A DNA stretch of 64,000 bases from CBDBBY01 sp965205055 (GTDB lineage Bacteria > Pseudomonadota > Alphaproteobacteria > Rhodobacterales > Rhodobacteraceae). Shown one piece after another: positions 16,810 through 25,677 of this stretch. The stretch is from NCBI GenBank assembly GCA_965205055.1, contig OZ242030.1, positions 558,001 to 622,000 of the forward strand, in the 5' to 3' direction. The notes under the pieces are model-generated. The model saw nothing but the letters and a program-made list of their open reading frames with translations. It had not been told where the DNA came from and made no database searches. Positions within the stretch are counted from its first letter, which is position 1; every line of letters begins with the position of its first letter. Made by a program: the position numbers and the translations under genes.

Positions 16810-17433
16810 ATGTCAATCGAATCTGATTCCAACACAGCTGCTCAACTAATTGAGAGCGGAACTTCGGATGACTTCAATCTGGGCCTTTCCCGGAAGATGA
16901 AACAGCTGCGGGAATCCAGCGGCCTGCGCTTAAGCGACGTTGCGAAGCTGGCAAATTGCTCGCAAAGCGCCATATCTAAAATTGAACGCGGCCAGATGAG
17001 CCCCACGGTGAACATGCTGCACCGATTGGCAAATGCCTATGAAGTCAATATTGCGGAGCTCTTCGACCAACCGACCGAGACCACGGGATTTGTTGTCAGG
17101 CGGGACGCACGGCCCGTGCTGCCGCCCCACAGCCTCCGGCGAGGCGACGGCATCTCTCTGGAGAGTCTGTTGCCGATGGCCCATAAGGGCGTCTTGCAAT
17201 CCTATCTCCACGTCATTGAGTCGGGCGGCCAAAGCGATGGAATGATCTCCCACGATGGTGAGGAATTCGGCTATGTGTTGGAAGGTTGCCTGAAGTTAAA
17301 AGTAGGCAGCCATGTCGAAGTCCTTTACGCGGGTGATACATTCTTTTTTCAATCAGACATACCTCATGGATACGCCAACCACTGTGGTGAAACCACAAAG
17401 GTTATTTGGGTAAATACCCCTCCAACCTATTAA
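16810..17433 (+). CDS. XRE-family HTH regulator with C-terminal cupin domain
   Basis: 207 residues. An N-terminal helix-turn-helix (about residues 20-75) contains LRLSDVAKLANCSQSAISK and a typical PTVNMLHRLANAY. The C-terminal cupin barrel includes HDGEEFGYVLEGCLKLKVG and YAGDTFFFQSDIPHGYAN. Such regulators sense a small molecule in the cupin and act mostly as local repressors. The duplicated TTTCyTATAG sites before its own operon and before the divergent deacetylase/TRAP/asparaginase operon make it the obvious candidate regulator of both. Confidence 0.9.
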   Translation: MSIESDSNTAAQLIESGTSDDFNLGLSRKMKQLRESSGLRLSDVAKLANCSQSAISKIERGQMSPTVNMLHRLANAYEVNIAELFDQPTETTGFVVRRDARPVLPPHSLRRGDGISLESLLPMAHKGVLQSYLHVIESGGQSDGMISHDGEEFGYVLEGCLKLKVGSHVEVLYAGDTFFFQSDIPHGYANHCGETTKVIWVNTPPTY

Positions 17434-17797
17434 TTCCTGTGTGAAGGAATATGCCTTTGCAAAAAAGCCCAGCAGAATGCGCAGGTTGCAAATAGAATCC
17501 GAATAACCCCCGTCCAGATTTCTTGAGTTTGCAAATACTGCCATGAAACGGCCGGGATCAACTTCCAATTTGCGAAACATTTCGTCTTGAGGCTGCAGGT
17601 CACAATTTATGCAAGTCTTAGCCCGCACGCCATCAGACACCGTGAACCGACCCGGGTTTTCCAGAGAACAATCGGCCGAACAGACGGGCCGTAAACCGAG
17701 GGACAATCTATTTTGTTCCGAACGAATTCTCAACATGATGTTTCAATCGGAAAATTTGAGCACAATTTGTCAGCCAAATTGTCGTGAAAACAACGAA
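17434..17797. other. Convergent gap between XRE-cupin gene and uraH
   Basis: About 360 bp with no supported gene. It contains one AT-rich hairpin near the uraH end (listed separately). Confidence 0.4.
17762..17782 (-). terminator. Hairpin downstream of uraH
   Basis: ACAATTTG / CAAATTGT, 8-bp perfect stem with a 5-base loop, 15 bp after the uraH stop on its strand. No clear U-tract follows, so termination is only possible. Confidence 0.4.
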
Positions 17798-18151
17798 TCA
17801 ACTGCCACGGTAGGTTGAATAGCCGAATGGCGAGAGCAGCAGCGGAACGTGGTAGTGAGAGTCCTCCGAAATCTTGAAACGAACCGGGATGGTATCGAAG
17901 AATCGTTCGTGTTTGCCGTTTGTTCCTTCAAGCTCAAGATAGTCGCCGACATTGAAAACGAGTTCGTATGCTCCGAGTTTGAATGAATCCGCTGGAAGAA
18001 TAGGTTCATCCGTACGTCCGTCGCTGTTGGTGACAAGGCTCACAACGAGGGTTCGCTTGGTTCCCTCAATACGAAACAGATCAATCCGAAGTCCGTCTGC
18101 GGGACGGCCGCGCGCCGTATCGAGAACATGGGTCGTCAGGTAACCAGCCAT
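17798..18151 (-). CDS. uraH: 5-hydroxyisourate hydrolase (transthyretin-like)
   Basis: 117 residues. It hydrolyses 5-hydroxyisourate to OHCU in urate catabolism. Family marks: LTTHVLDTARGRPADGL with the N-terminal His, the central DGRTDEPIL, and the C-terminal tetrapeptide YRGS preceded by HYHVPLLLSPFGYSTY. The start at MAGYLTTHV is conserved; an upstream in-frame start would add 34 unrelated residues. It is divergent from the PuuE-UraD fusion, whose C-terminal domain carries the next step. Confidence 0.95.
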   Translation of the reverse strand: MAGYLTTHVLDTARGRPADGLRIDLFRIEGTKRTLVVSLVTNSDGRTDEPILPADSFKLGAYELVFNVGDYLELEGTNGKHERFFDTIPVRFKISEDSHYHVPLLLSPFGYSTYRGS

Positions 18152-18393
18152 TCGCCACTCCAAAATTCTGCGAGTCGCTCGTATATGCAGGAGCGCCAAG
18201 CCTTCCGCAATCACTTTGAATAAAACCGGGTTCTGTGCGTCACGAGCCTTCAATGCTGCAATTACTCGTTTGATTTACCTTTCGCTGTGTGGAAAACTCG
18301 AAGCCGTTCAGCGCTCCGATCAGCTCAAGCACCCCATCGTTGTGTTGGATCGGGTTTGGGCGGGCCAATTGCAGGATGAAGAGCCTCTGAGCA

Positions 18394-18406
18394 TTGTTTG
18401 AAACAA
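18394..18406 (+). promoter_or_regulatory. Palindrome TTGTTTGAAACAA before the PuuE-UraD gene
   Basis: A perfect 13-bp palindrome 22 bp upstream of the preferred start, in the divergent uraH/puuE region. It could be an operator for a purine-catabolism regulator; there is no regulator gene next to it. Confidence 0.4.
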
Positions 18407-18428
18407 CATGAAATTGGCAGAAAGCTCA

Positions 18429-19841
18429 ATGAATCGATATCCGCGCGACATGACGGGCTATGCTTCCGAGGTCCCAGCAGCGAACTGGCCCGGAGGCGCG
18501 AATGTAGCCGTCCAAATTGTCTTGAACTACGAGGAAGGGGGAGAAAACTGTCTGCTTCACGGCGATCCGGCTTCCGAAGCATTCCTGTCCGAGATCGTAG
18601 GCGCCGCCCAGTGGTCCGGGCAAAGGCATTGGAACATGGAGTCAATTTACGAATACGGTGCGAGAGCGGGCTTCTGGCGACTCCATCGCATGCTGAAGAA
18701 CCTCCCGGTGACGGTGTTCGGCGTCGCGACAGCGCTTGCCCGCGGTCCCGAACAAGTCGCTGCGATGAAAGAAGCGGGCTGGGAAATCGCAAGCCATGGA
18801 CTGAAATGGATAGAGTACAAGGACTTCTCCGAAGATCAGGAGTGGTCCCACATGCGTGAAGCAATCAGCTTGCACGCTGAAGTTGTCGGTTCGCGCCCCA
18901 AAGGCTGGTACACCGGCAGGTGCTCGGAAAACACAGTTCGTATCGCGGCCGAAGAAGGCGGGTTCGAATACGTCGCCGACAGCTATGCCGACGATCTGCC
19001 GTATTGGCTTCGATTTGGGGAAAAAAATCAATTGGTTGTCCCGTATACGCTGGACGCCAACGACATGCGGTTTGCAACCGCGCAAGGATTCAATTCGGGC
19101 GCACAATTTGAAACCTACCTGCGCGACAGTTTCGACATGCTCCATTCAGAGGGAGAACAAGGCTCGCCGAAGATGCTCTCCATCGGACTGCATTGCCGGC
19201 TTGCCGGTCGACCCGGCAGAGCGGCGGCGCTTCAGCGCGCGCTCGACCACATGGCGGAGCGAGGCAAGGTTTGGTTCGCGACAAGACTGGAGATCGCAGA
19301 GCACTGGCGAAAATTTAATCCTCCGTTTCCATTAGTCGGGCCGAGCGAATTTGATCGAGAACGATTCGTTTCGGAATTCGGCTCGATATTCGAGAACTCG
19401 CCTTGGGTGGCGGAGGGTGCGCATGCGCTGGAGCTTGGCCCGACCCACGACACGGCCCGCGGAATTCATTCCGCACTTGTTCGAGTATTCCGAAGGGCTG
19501 GGGAAGAGCAGAGGCTTGCGGTTCTGAAGGCTCATCCGGACCTCGCTGGAAAGCTTGCCCGGGCGAGGAAGTTGACCGCCGAATCTACTGCCGAGCAAAT
19601 ATCCGCCGGCCTTGATGCATTGACCGATGGCGAGCGGTCGGAGTTTTCAAAGCTCAACGCGGAATACACTGCTAAATTCGGCTTTCCATTCATTATCGCG
19701 GTCAAGGATCATTCGAAGCCCTCCATTTTGGCTGCTTTCCGTCAGCGGATCGGCAACGACCGCACGGAGGAATTCCAAGAAGCCTGCCGGCAGGTGGAAC
19801 GAATAGCGGAACTGCGGCTGTTGGAGAAAATCTCGAAGTGA
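18429..19841 (+). CDS. puuE: Allantoinase PuuE fused to OHCU decarboxylase UraD
   Basis: 470 residues. Residues about 1-300 are PuuE, a CE4-fold allantoinase: MNRYPRDMTGYAS, VQIVLNYEEGGE, WEIASHGLKWIEY, TGRCSENT, YVADSYADDLPYW. Residues about 305-465 are UraD (2-oxo-4-hydroxy-4-carboxy-5-ureidoimidazoline decarboxylase): FGSIFENSPWVAE, LKAHPDLAGKLA, LTAESTAEQ, FGFPFIIAVKDHSK. The fusion performs OHCU to S-allantoin to allantoate. The ATG at 18429 matches the family; an upstream ATG at 18408 is possible. It is coupled by a GTGA overlap to allA. Confidence 0.95.
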   Translation: MNRYPRDMTGYASEVPAANWPGGANVAVQIVLNYEEGGENCLLHGDPASEAFLSEIVGAAQWSGQRHWNMESIYEYGARAGFWRLHRMLKNLPVTVFGVATALARGPEQVAAMKEAGWEIASHGLKWIEYKDFSEDQEWSHMREAISLHAEVVGSRPKGWYTGRCSENTVRIAAEEGGFEYVADSYADDLPYWLRFGEKNQLVVPYTLDANDMRFATAQGFNSGAQFETYLRDSFDMLHSEGEQGSPKMLSIGLHCRLAGRPGRAAALQRALDHMAERGKVWFATRLEIAEHWRKFNPPFPLVGPSEFDRERFVSEFGSIFENSPWVAEGAHALELGPTHDTARGIHSALVRVFRRAGEEQRLAVLKAHPDLAGKLARARKLTAESTAEQISAGLDALTDGERSEFSKLNAEYTAKFGFPFIIAVKDHSKPSILAAFRQRIGNDRTEEFQEACRQVERIAELRLLEKISK

Positions 19842-20320
19842 CCAGGCATATTTCACCGAATCCGATATCGGCCTCGGAGTTCGAGCCGTTCGGAGATTTG
19901 ATCGAGGCTGCGGGCGATCCGGACAAGATCATCAATCAGGGTTTGTGCGGACGGTTTCATGATCGGGCTCGGCTGGATTTCGGCGGCGGTCGGGCAGGGA
20001 TCAGCCTGTTCAGGTCAGAACTTTGCGAGCTGCCGTTGACTTTGCGGCTGATGGAGCGTCATCCCGAAGGCAGTCAAGCATTCATCCCGATGTGCGACAA
20101 TCCGTTCCTTGTAGTCGTGGCCCGCGACGAGAATGGTGAGCCCGGACGTCCGTCGGCCTTCATCACGAAACCGCTGCAGGCCGTGAATTTGCTCCGCGGC
20201 ACTTGGCACGGAGTGCTGACTCCGCTGGCCGGATCCGGCCATTTCGCTGTCGTGGATCGAATTGGAGACGGATTGAACCTGCAGGAGCACAGTTTCAAGA
20301 CGCCTTGGATTGTGGGTTGA
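19838..20320 (+). CDS. allA: Ureidoglycolate lyase
   Basis: 160 residues. AllA family: ISASEFEPFGDLIEA at the start, then LPLTLRLMERHPEGSQAFIPM, PFLVVVA and the cupin-like WHGVLTPL with its catalytic-region His. It cleaves ureidoglycolate to glyoxylate and urea, feeding the urease encoded at 33-41 kb. GTG start overlapping the previous stop. Confidence 0.93.
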   Translation: MTRHISPNPISASEFEPFGDLIEAAGDPDKIINQGLCGRFHDRARLDFGGGRAGISLFRSELCELPLTLRLMERHPEGSQAFIPMCDNPFLVVVARDENGEPGRPSAFITKPLQAVNLLRGTWHGVLTPLAGSGHFAVVDRIGDGLNLQEHSFKTPWIVG

Positions 20321-20348
20321 ATGGCGGAGTAAATCATGGACTTCGCCG

Positions 20349-20383
20349 GATTGTTCCGAGCTTGAGCGTACGCGGAAACAATC
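20349..20383. terminator. Hairpin between convergent allA and thiolase genes
   Basis: GATTGTTCCG paired with CGGAAACAATC (one bulged base), 14-base loop. It lies between the ends of two converging operons, so it may terminate both. Confidence 0.5.
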
Positions 20384-20461
20384 TTGGAATGCATCATCGT
20401 CTGCATTCCTGTCTGGAGGAACGCGCCGACAAGCTGGGCGGCACTCAGAGAATTCGCTTTT

Positions 20462-21577
20462 TCAAGTTTTGAGCGCAATCGCAGAACCGAGGCCTCCTGC
20501 CGCCGCGATGGCAGCGAGTCCGCGTCCGCCCCTTTCAATCAGTTCATTCACCAGTCGCACCGCAATTATTGCGCCGGATGCTCCGATCGGATGTCCTCGA
20601 GCAAGCGACCCGCCTCCCAAATTGACCGTGGAGGGATCCAGCCCGATGTTCCGGACGCAGGCGATGGCCTGTACGGCGTATGCCTCATTGACTTCTGAAA
20701 CCGTAAGGTCTCGGAGTTTGATGCCCGTGCGGGAAAGCAACTTCCGAACTGCTTCCACTGGGGCGAGTCCCGGCAAAGTCGGGTCGCCACCTGCCATGCA
20801 TCCGGAGACGACTTGAATAGGAGCGCTGCATCCCAGTCGATTGACGATTCGCTCTGAGACGACAAGGCAGAAGGCGGCCGCATCCGCCGCAACCGAAGCG
20901 TTTGCCTTCGAAACGGTGCCGCAGATTGAAGGTGCGCGGGAGCACGCTTGCAATGAAATGTTTCTTGAATAGCTGTCATGCAGGAGCGAGGATCCCCGAG
21001 CAGGTGCGATTTCGGATGCGAGCCGATTTCGCGCGGCCATCGCTTTGGCATGGCTTTCCACCGTCCAGAAGTCTTGCTCGGCTCTTGAAATCTTTAGCTT
21101 TATTGAAAGCGCGTCCGCAGCCTCCGCCATATCAGGATCGCGATCAGGCCAAGGGGTGAATGGCGCTTGGTCGTAGTATTCGGGACCACCGCCGTCTGTA
21201 CCAAGCCTTTGGCGCAAAGGCCGCATCGAGTAGCTTTCAACGCCGCCTGCAAGAATGACATCGCATTGTCCGGCGACGATCATGTTCTTGGCAATGATCA
21301 ACGCATCCAGACCGCCGCAACACTGGCTGTCGATGCTCAGACTTCCTGCCGACTCCGCGCCGAGGGCCAGTGCGACATGCCGCGCAGGATTGCCTCCCGC
21401 GCCGAGCGAGTTGCCCGCGATGACCGTATCGATTTCGGATGCCTCTACCCCTGCGTCCTGCAGGCAGGCCGAGGCAGGCGCGATGCCAAGCTCGTCAAGC
21501 CGGCAAGTGCGCAACGCGCCGTGTCGAGGAGCAACAGGGGTTCGTTTCGCCCCGACGATCCACGCTGAATTGCCCAT
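20462..21577 (-). CDS. Thiolase-family protein lacking the second catalytic cysteine
   Basis: 371 residues. The nucleophilic Cys is present in SIDSQCCGGLDA, and the NEAYAVQ and GHPIGASG motifs with the catalytic His are intact. The C-terminal C-x-G motif that supplies the acid/base Cys in acetyl-CoA acetyltransferases is replaced by IAAAGGLGSAI. It may therefore act as an acyltransferase or a degenerate thiolase rather than a standard one. The start is the ATG of MGNSAWIVGAKRTP. It follows the AMP-binding synthetase gene by 4 bp, so the two probably act in one acyl-CoA pathway. Confidence 0.85.
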   Translation of the reverse strand: MGNSAWIVGAKRTPVAPRHGALRTCRLDELGIAPASACLQDAGVEASEIDTVIAGNSLGAGGNPARHVALALGAESAGSLSIDSQCCGGLDALIIAKNMIVAGQCDVILAGGVESYSMRPLRQRLGTDGGGPEYYDQAPFTPWPDRDPDMAEAADALSIKLKISRAEQDFWTVESHAKAMAARNRLASEIAPARGSSLLHDSYSRNISLQACSRAPSICGTVSKANASVAADAAAFCLVVSERIVNRLGCSAPIQVVSGCMAGGDPTLPGLAPVEAVRKLLSRTGIKLRDLTVSEVNEAYAVQAIACVRNIGLDPSTVNLGGGSLARGHPIGASGAIIAVRLVNELIERGGRGLAAIAAAGGLGSAIALKT

Positions 21578-21581
21578 CAAT

Positions 21582-22910
21582 TCATTCTTCCGACTTTGCT
21601 CGGAGGGCGGAATAGTCCGTTTTGCCGGAGTGAAGAAGAGGCCATTCATCCACGGCTACAATCTTGCGCGGCGAAATGCCGCTTCCGAATTCGCTCCTGC
21701 ATGCCCGCAGAATTGCCGTGGCGTCGAAGGCGTCTTTCGAATGCATCTTGACGAAGGCAACCAGCGAAATTCCGCGCATTCTGTCCTTGATCGGCACGAT
21801 TGCCGAGTTCTCCACCCCTTTAAGACCGGCAAGATATCCTTCAATCCGCTCCGGGTGCACCGTCTTGTCCGCGATTTGAACTGCGCGATCCATTCGGCCA
21901 TTGATGTAAAGGTTTCCGGTTGAATCAAGCGAGCCGATCTCGCCGACAGATACCCATCCTGCGTCCCAAGCGGCGCTTCCTTGCTCGTGCGATGCGTACC
22001 CTTCGAACAAATACGGGCTTCTCACCCAAATCTCGCCGATTTCATCGACACCCAGCTTGCCGCCTTCGCTTGATCGAACTTCAATTTCAACGTTTGGAAA
22101 CGCTTTGCCGGTCGATTCCTTCGGAGTTTCCCGACTGCTCATGGCGATGAAGCTCGTTTCGGACGCACCGTAAAACTGATGAGTTTCAGCTTCCGGAAAC
22201 ATGCATCGGCATGCATCGGCAGTCGGCTGATCGAGATTTGAGCCTCCGATGAACGCCCTCTTCAGGGAGTGAACGGGTGCAAGGGGCTTTCTTCCGCATG
22301 CCTCGAACAACAGCTTTATTTGTGAAGGCGTTGCATAAATGACGGACGGCTTGCAGGTTTCGATTTTAGCCAGCTGCTTATCCGGTCGCTGTCCCGACGC
22401 ATCGATCAGGACGGCCCCCAAATGCAATGCCTCCATTGCGCCGTACAGCGATAACGAGTGGGAGAGCGCTCCAAGAATTACGTACCTCTCGCTTCGGCCG
22501 AGATTCCATAAACGTGCGTTTGCATCGAAGCATCGAATCCAGGACTTGTGCGTTCTTCTGATCCGTTTGGGCTGGCCCGAGCTGCCCGATGAAGTGCACT
22601 GAAAGGTCTTGATCGCATTGCGCGCAGGGCCAGTTGGTTCCGAAAAATCGGCGGCATCGGGTGCCTTGGCCGACAATCCGGCCGCTGTGCTGATGCCGTC
22701 CACCACGCAAAATTCCGTGTTTTCGCGAATCGACTTGAAGATCGTCAGATAAATTTCCCGCTGCGGAAGATCTGCAGGAATGAAGCGGACGAGGGGGGCT
22801 TTGAGCGCCTTCCGAGCATGCTCGGAAGAGGCTTCAACCTCTCGCCTTGTCAGGCAATACCCGTTCCCCAAGAGCCTGGAGCCAGGGTGCCACGTGAATT
22901 GATCTTTCAT
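21582..22910 (-). CDS. AMP-dependent acyl-CoA synthetase/ligase
   Basis: 442 residues, somewhat short for the ANL superfamily. Adenylation motifs: TSSGSSGQPKRIRRTH (phosphate loop), YGASET, GWVSVGEIGSLDSTGNLYI with INGRMDRAVQI, and the C-terminal Lys in HSGKTDYSAL. It activates a carboxylic acid as acyl-AMP and then thioester. The start at MKDQFTWHPGSR is chosen; the upstream in-frame sequence looks non-coding. It is paired with the thiolase-like gene. Confidence 0.88.
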   Translation of the reverse strand: MKDQFTWHPGSRLLGNGYCLTRREVEASSEHARKALKAPLVRFIPADLPQREIYLTIFKSIRENTEFCVVDGISTAAGLSAKAPDAADFSEPTGPARNAIKTFQCTSSGSSGQPKRIRRTHKSWIRCFDANARLWNLGRSERYVILGALSHSLSLYGAMEALHLGAVLIDASGQRPDKQLAKIETCKPSVIYATPSQIKLLFEACGRKPLAPVHSLKRAFIGGSNLDQPTADACRCMFPEAETHQFYGASETSFIAMSSRETPKESTGKAFPNVEIEVRSSEGGKLGVDEIGEIWVRSPYLFEGYASHEQGSAAWDAGWVSVGEIGSLDSTGNLYINGRMDRAVQIADKTVHPERIEGYLAGLKGVENSAIVPIKDRMRGISLVAFVKMHSKDAFDATAILRACRSEFGSGISPRKIVAVDEWPLLHSGKTDYSALRAKSEE

Positions 22911-23350
22911 CGGACCTCGGAAAATATGTGACAATCCAGACGCGTTAAGAGGGTTTGACCATTCGGCAATGCTCCGCTGTCCGCTGCGGCACGGGTCGGT
23001 GACGGTGGCGCGCTGCGTTCCATATAATGCGGCGAGGATGCAATAGCACGTTCCAGATTTGAAGCATGTAGCCGTCCATGACGGCTGTCCCCGCCAGTCG
23101 AAACTGAATCGCCGCGCGTATTCAGGAGACAAGAACGCTCGCGCTTTGAGCATTGTACTCCCCGGGAAAAATTGGAACGGCTCAATGGAATGTTCATTTT
23201 GACTTTGCGCTTGACTTGCGCGCCACTAATTAAGTAACTAGTTACTTAATTAGTGGCTCTCCGTGCCGTCGTGCGGATGGCCGAAGTGGAGCGCGGGACT
23301 GAATCGGCAAGGCGCTTGGTCCCGAAACAGATCGAAAAGGGGAGAATGAC
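22911..23350. other. Divergent promoter region with a long palindrome
   Basis: About 440 bp between the acyl-CoA synthetase and the sugar ABC operon. The 36-bp perfect palindrome is listed separately; no gene is supported. Confidence 0.5.
23222..23257. promoter_or_regulatory. 36-bp perfect palindrome (operator candidate)
   Basis: Each arm is GCCACTAATTAAGTAACT, meeting its exact reverse complement without a loop. It lies 94 bp upstream of the ABC binding-protein ATG. The symmetry and position suggest an operator for the ABC operon, perhaps with a doubled dimer site; a cruciform or terminator role is possible. Confidence 0.75.
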
Positions 23351-24460
23351 ATGTCATTCATCAGAAAGTTTGTAGAGCAGGAGACAGTCAACCGTCGCGA
23401 CCTGCTGCTGGCTTCGGCGTTCGGCGTCGGCAGTGCCGCCGCCGCCGGTCTTTTGGGTCCGGGGATGGCCCGGGCGGCGATTCAGGATCCGACGATCGCT
23501 TGGTCCTATCGGAACCGCACCAATCCGTATTGGAACGAAATCGTCTCAGGCGGCGAAGCCTTCGTCGAAAGCTTGGGCATGGGCAAGGAGGAATTGACGC
23601 ACCTCATCAACGAAGGGTCTTCAGAGAAATCCCTTGCCGACGTGAAGGCGCTCCTGTCCAAGACGAACGGGGAGCTTGCATTGGCGATCGACACCAACGA
23701 CGCGCCGAACGCGAGGCCGGTGGTCGAGGCTTGCGTCGAGGCGGGCGCATATGTCTCGACGCTTTGGAACAAAACCGACGACCTGCATCCATGGGATTTC
23801 GGCGACAACTACGTGAGCCACATGTCTTGGTCGGATGAAGGGTCTGCCGAACAAACCGCGCGGATTCTTCTTGATGCGATGGGAGGCGAAGGCGGCGTCG
23901 TCCACCTCGGCGGCATCGCTTCGAACAACCCCGCGATCGAGCGGCTCAACGGCCTAAAGAACGCCTTGAAGGACTACCCGAATGTCGAGCTGCTTGACGA
24001 GCAGCCCGCGGATTGGGACACGCAGAAGGCGAACCAGATCATGTCGTCGTTCCTGACCCGCTACGGCGACGAAATTACCGGAGTGCACTGCGCCAACGAC
24101 ACGATCGCATACGGCGTGCTGGAAGCTTTGCGCGCAGAAGGCATCGAAGGAATGCCGGTCGTTGCCTACGACGGCAACCCGCAAGCAGTGGACCTGGTGG
24201 CCAAAGGCGAAATTCTGGCGACCGTGTTCACCAACCCCCATTGGGGCGGCGGCATCACCGCCTCGCTCGCCTATCACGCCGCCACAGGTTACTTCAAACC
24301 TTCGGAAGAGCCCAACGAACATCGTGAATTCAATGGTCCGACAATCTTCGTCACGCCGGACGACGCATTGGAATTCAAGACCAACTACTTGGAAAACGTG
24401 CCGACCTACGATTGGACCGACTTTTGGGGTCCGTCGACTGGCCCGATCATCTACAAGTGA
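23351..24460 (+). CDS. Sugar-type ABC transporter substrate-binding protein
   Basis: 369 residues. Periplasmic binding protein of the ribose/galactose (PBP type 1) class. The N-terminus has NRRDLLLASAFGVG followed by a hydrophobic Ala-rich stretch, a Tat-like or Sec signal. The mature protein begins near AAIQDPTIAWSYRN. Conserved features include LAIDTNDAPNARPVVEA and HCANDTIAYGVLEALRAEG. It is first in the transport operon. The ligand is not predictable from the sequence. Confidence 0.9.
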   Translation: MSFIRKFVEQETVNRRDLLLASAFGVGSAAAAGLLGPGMARAAIQDPTIAWSYRNRTNPYWNEIVSGGEAFVESLGMGKEELTHLINEGSSEKSLADVKALLSKTNGELALAIDTNDAPNARPVVEACVEAGAYVSTLWNKTDDLHPWDFGDNYVSHMSWSDEGSAEQTARILLDAMGGEGGVVHLGGIASNNPAIERLNGLKNALKDYPNVELLDEQPADWDTQKANQIMSSFLTRYGDEITGVHCANDTIAYGVLEALRAEGIEGMPVVAYDGNPQAVDLVAKGEILATVFTNPHWGGGITASLAYHAATGYFKPSEEPNEHREFNGPTIFVTPDDALEFKTNYLENVPTYDWTDFWGPSTGPIIYK

Positions 24461-24468
24461 ACTCTCCC

Positions 24469-24493
24469 GGCGGCCGGACCTGTACCGGCCGCC
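24469..24493 (+). terminator. Intercistronic GC-rich hairpin after binding-protein gene
   Basis: GGCGGCCGG / CCGGCCGCC, perfect 9-bp stem with a 7-base loop, directly after the stop. It likely causes partial termination or mRNA stabilisation, so that binding protein is made in excess of permease. Confidence 0.7.
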
Positions 24494-24621
24494 GAAATTG
24501 CATTGAGCATCAACATGAGCACATTGCGGCGGAGTTTCCCGCGGCAGACATGCGATCATGCGGACTTGGTGCGGCGACATGCGCGCTGCTTGCGAGCCGG
24601 CTTTGAAAAAGTGGGGCCGCA

Positions 24622-25665
24622 GTGGCCGGCGCAACACTAAATCCTCTTCCATTCGCAGGGGCGATTTCCCGAGACAGGATGATAAAATGGGCGCCTTTGC
24701 TTGTTCTTGCCTTTCTGCTGCTGCTGTTCCCATTCTTCGAATGGCTGGAAGATTTCCGTGAAGGGAAAGAGCACATCTATCTGATCGACTCGCGTTTCCT
24801 TTCAATCCGAAACGCCGCCCGCATCGGCATTTCTTCGGCCCCGACGCTGATGGTGGCCATCGGCGTGACCTTCATCATCATCATGGGGTCAATCGATCTG
24901 AGCATGGAGGGCACAATATCGGTATGCTCGGTCGTCTTCGCGTTCGCGTTCATCGCCATGGGTGGAACGGTCCTGAGCTGGGCTTGGATTGCGCTGCCCG
25001 CCGCAATCGCAGCGGGCGCAGCGCTCGGTTTCGTGAACGGGCTTGTTCATGTCCGGCTAAAGATACCTTCATTCATGGCGTCCTTGGCCATGGGTTTCGT
25101 CGGCACGGGAATGGCGCTCGTAATGACCGGTGGAGACCGCATTCGCGTTGAGGATCAGATTTTTCGTTCTTTGTTGACCGAGCGCTGGTTCAATTTTCCC
25201 GTGATGATCTACGTGGCAGGGGCGTTTCTTCTCATCGCCTGGTTCATTCAATCGCGCACGACGCTCGGCAGGAACTTCTACGCGGTCGGAGGCGGCGAGG
25301 AGCTTGCGCATGCAAGCGGCTTGAACGTCGAGCGAGTGCGTTTGATGGGCTTCACTCTGGCGGGCGCGTTCTTTGCGGTCGGCGCACTGCTGGCCGTTGG
25401 CCGAATTGGAATCGCCGAGACAGCGACAGGGAACAATTTCATGTTTGTTTCCATTACGGCCGTGGTCGTTGGAGGCACTGCGCTTTGGGGCGGCATTGGC
25501 GGCGTCTGGAATACGCTGGTCGGCGTGCTGATCGTGAACGTGATCAACAACGGCATGGTTGTGATCGGGCTTCCCAGCTTTGCCCAGGATGCCGTTCTCG
25601 GCATTTTGGTGATTGCCGCGGTGGTTCTGTCCACCGACCGAAAATCCATCAGCTTCGTGAAGTAG
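24622..25665 (+). CDS. Sugar ABC transporter permease (RbsC-like)
   Basis: 347 residues, eight or more hydrophobic segments. RbsC-family marks: FIIIMGSIDLSMEG, GFVNGLVHVRLKIPSFMASLAMG, a central TLGRNFYAVGGGEELAHASGLNVERVR split over two helices, and AVVVGGTALWGGIGG. It forms the membrane channel with the second, now disrupted, permease. The start is GTG at 24622; an ATG 57 bp downstream (MIKWAPLL) is also possible. Confidence 0.88.
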   Translation: MAGATLNPLPFAGAISRDRMIKWAPLLVLAFLLLLFPFFEWLEDFREGKEHIYLIDSRFLSIRNAARIGISSAPTLMVAIGVTFIIIMGSIDLSMEGTISVCSVVFAFAFIAMGGTVLSWAWIALPAAIAAGAALGFVNGLVHVRLKIPSFMASLAMGFVGTGMALVMTGGDRIRVEDQIFRSLLTERWFNFPVMIYVAGAFLLIAWFIQSRTTLGRNFYAVGGGEELAHASGLNVERVRLMGFTLAGAFFAVGALLAVGRIGIAETATGNNFMFVSITAVVVGGTALWGGIGGVWNTLVGVLIVNVINNGMVVIGLPSFAQDAVLGILVIAAVVLSTDRKSISFVK

Positions 25666-25677
25666 AAGGACGAAGCG

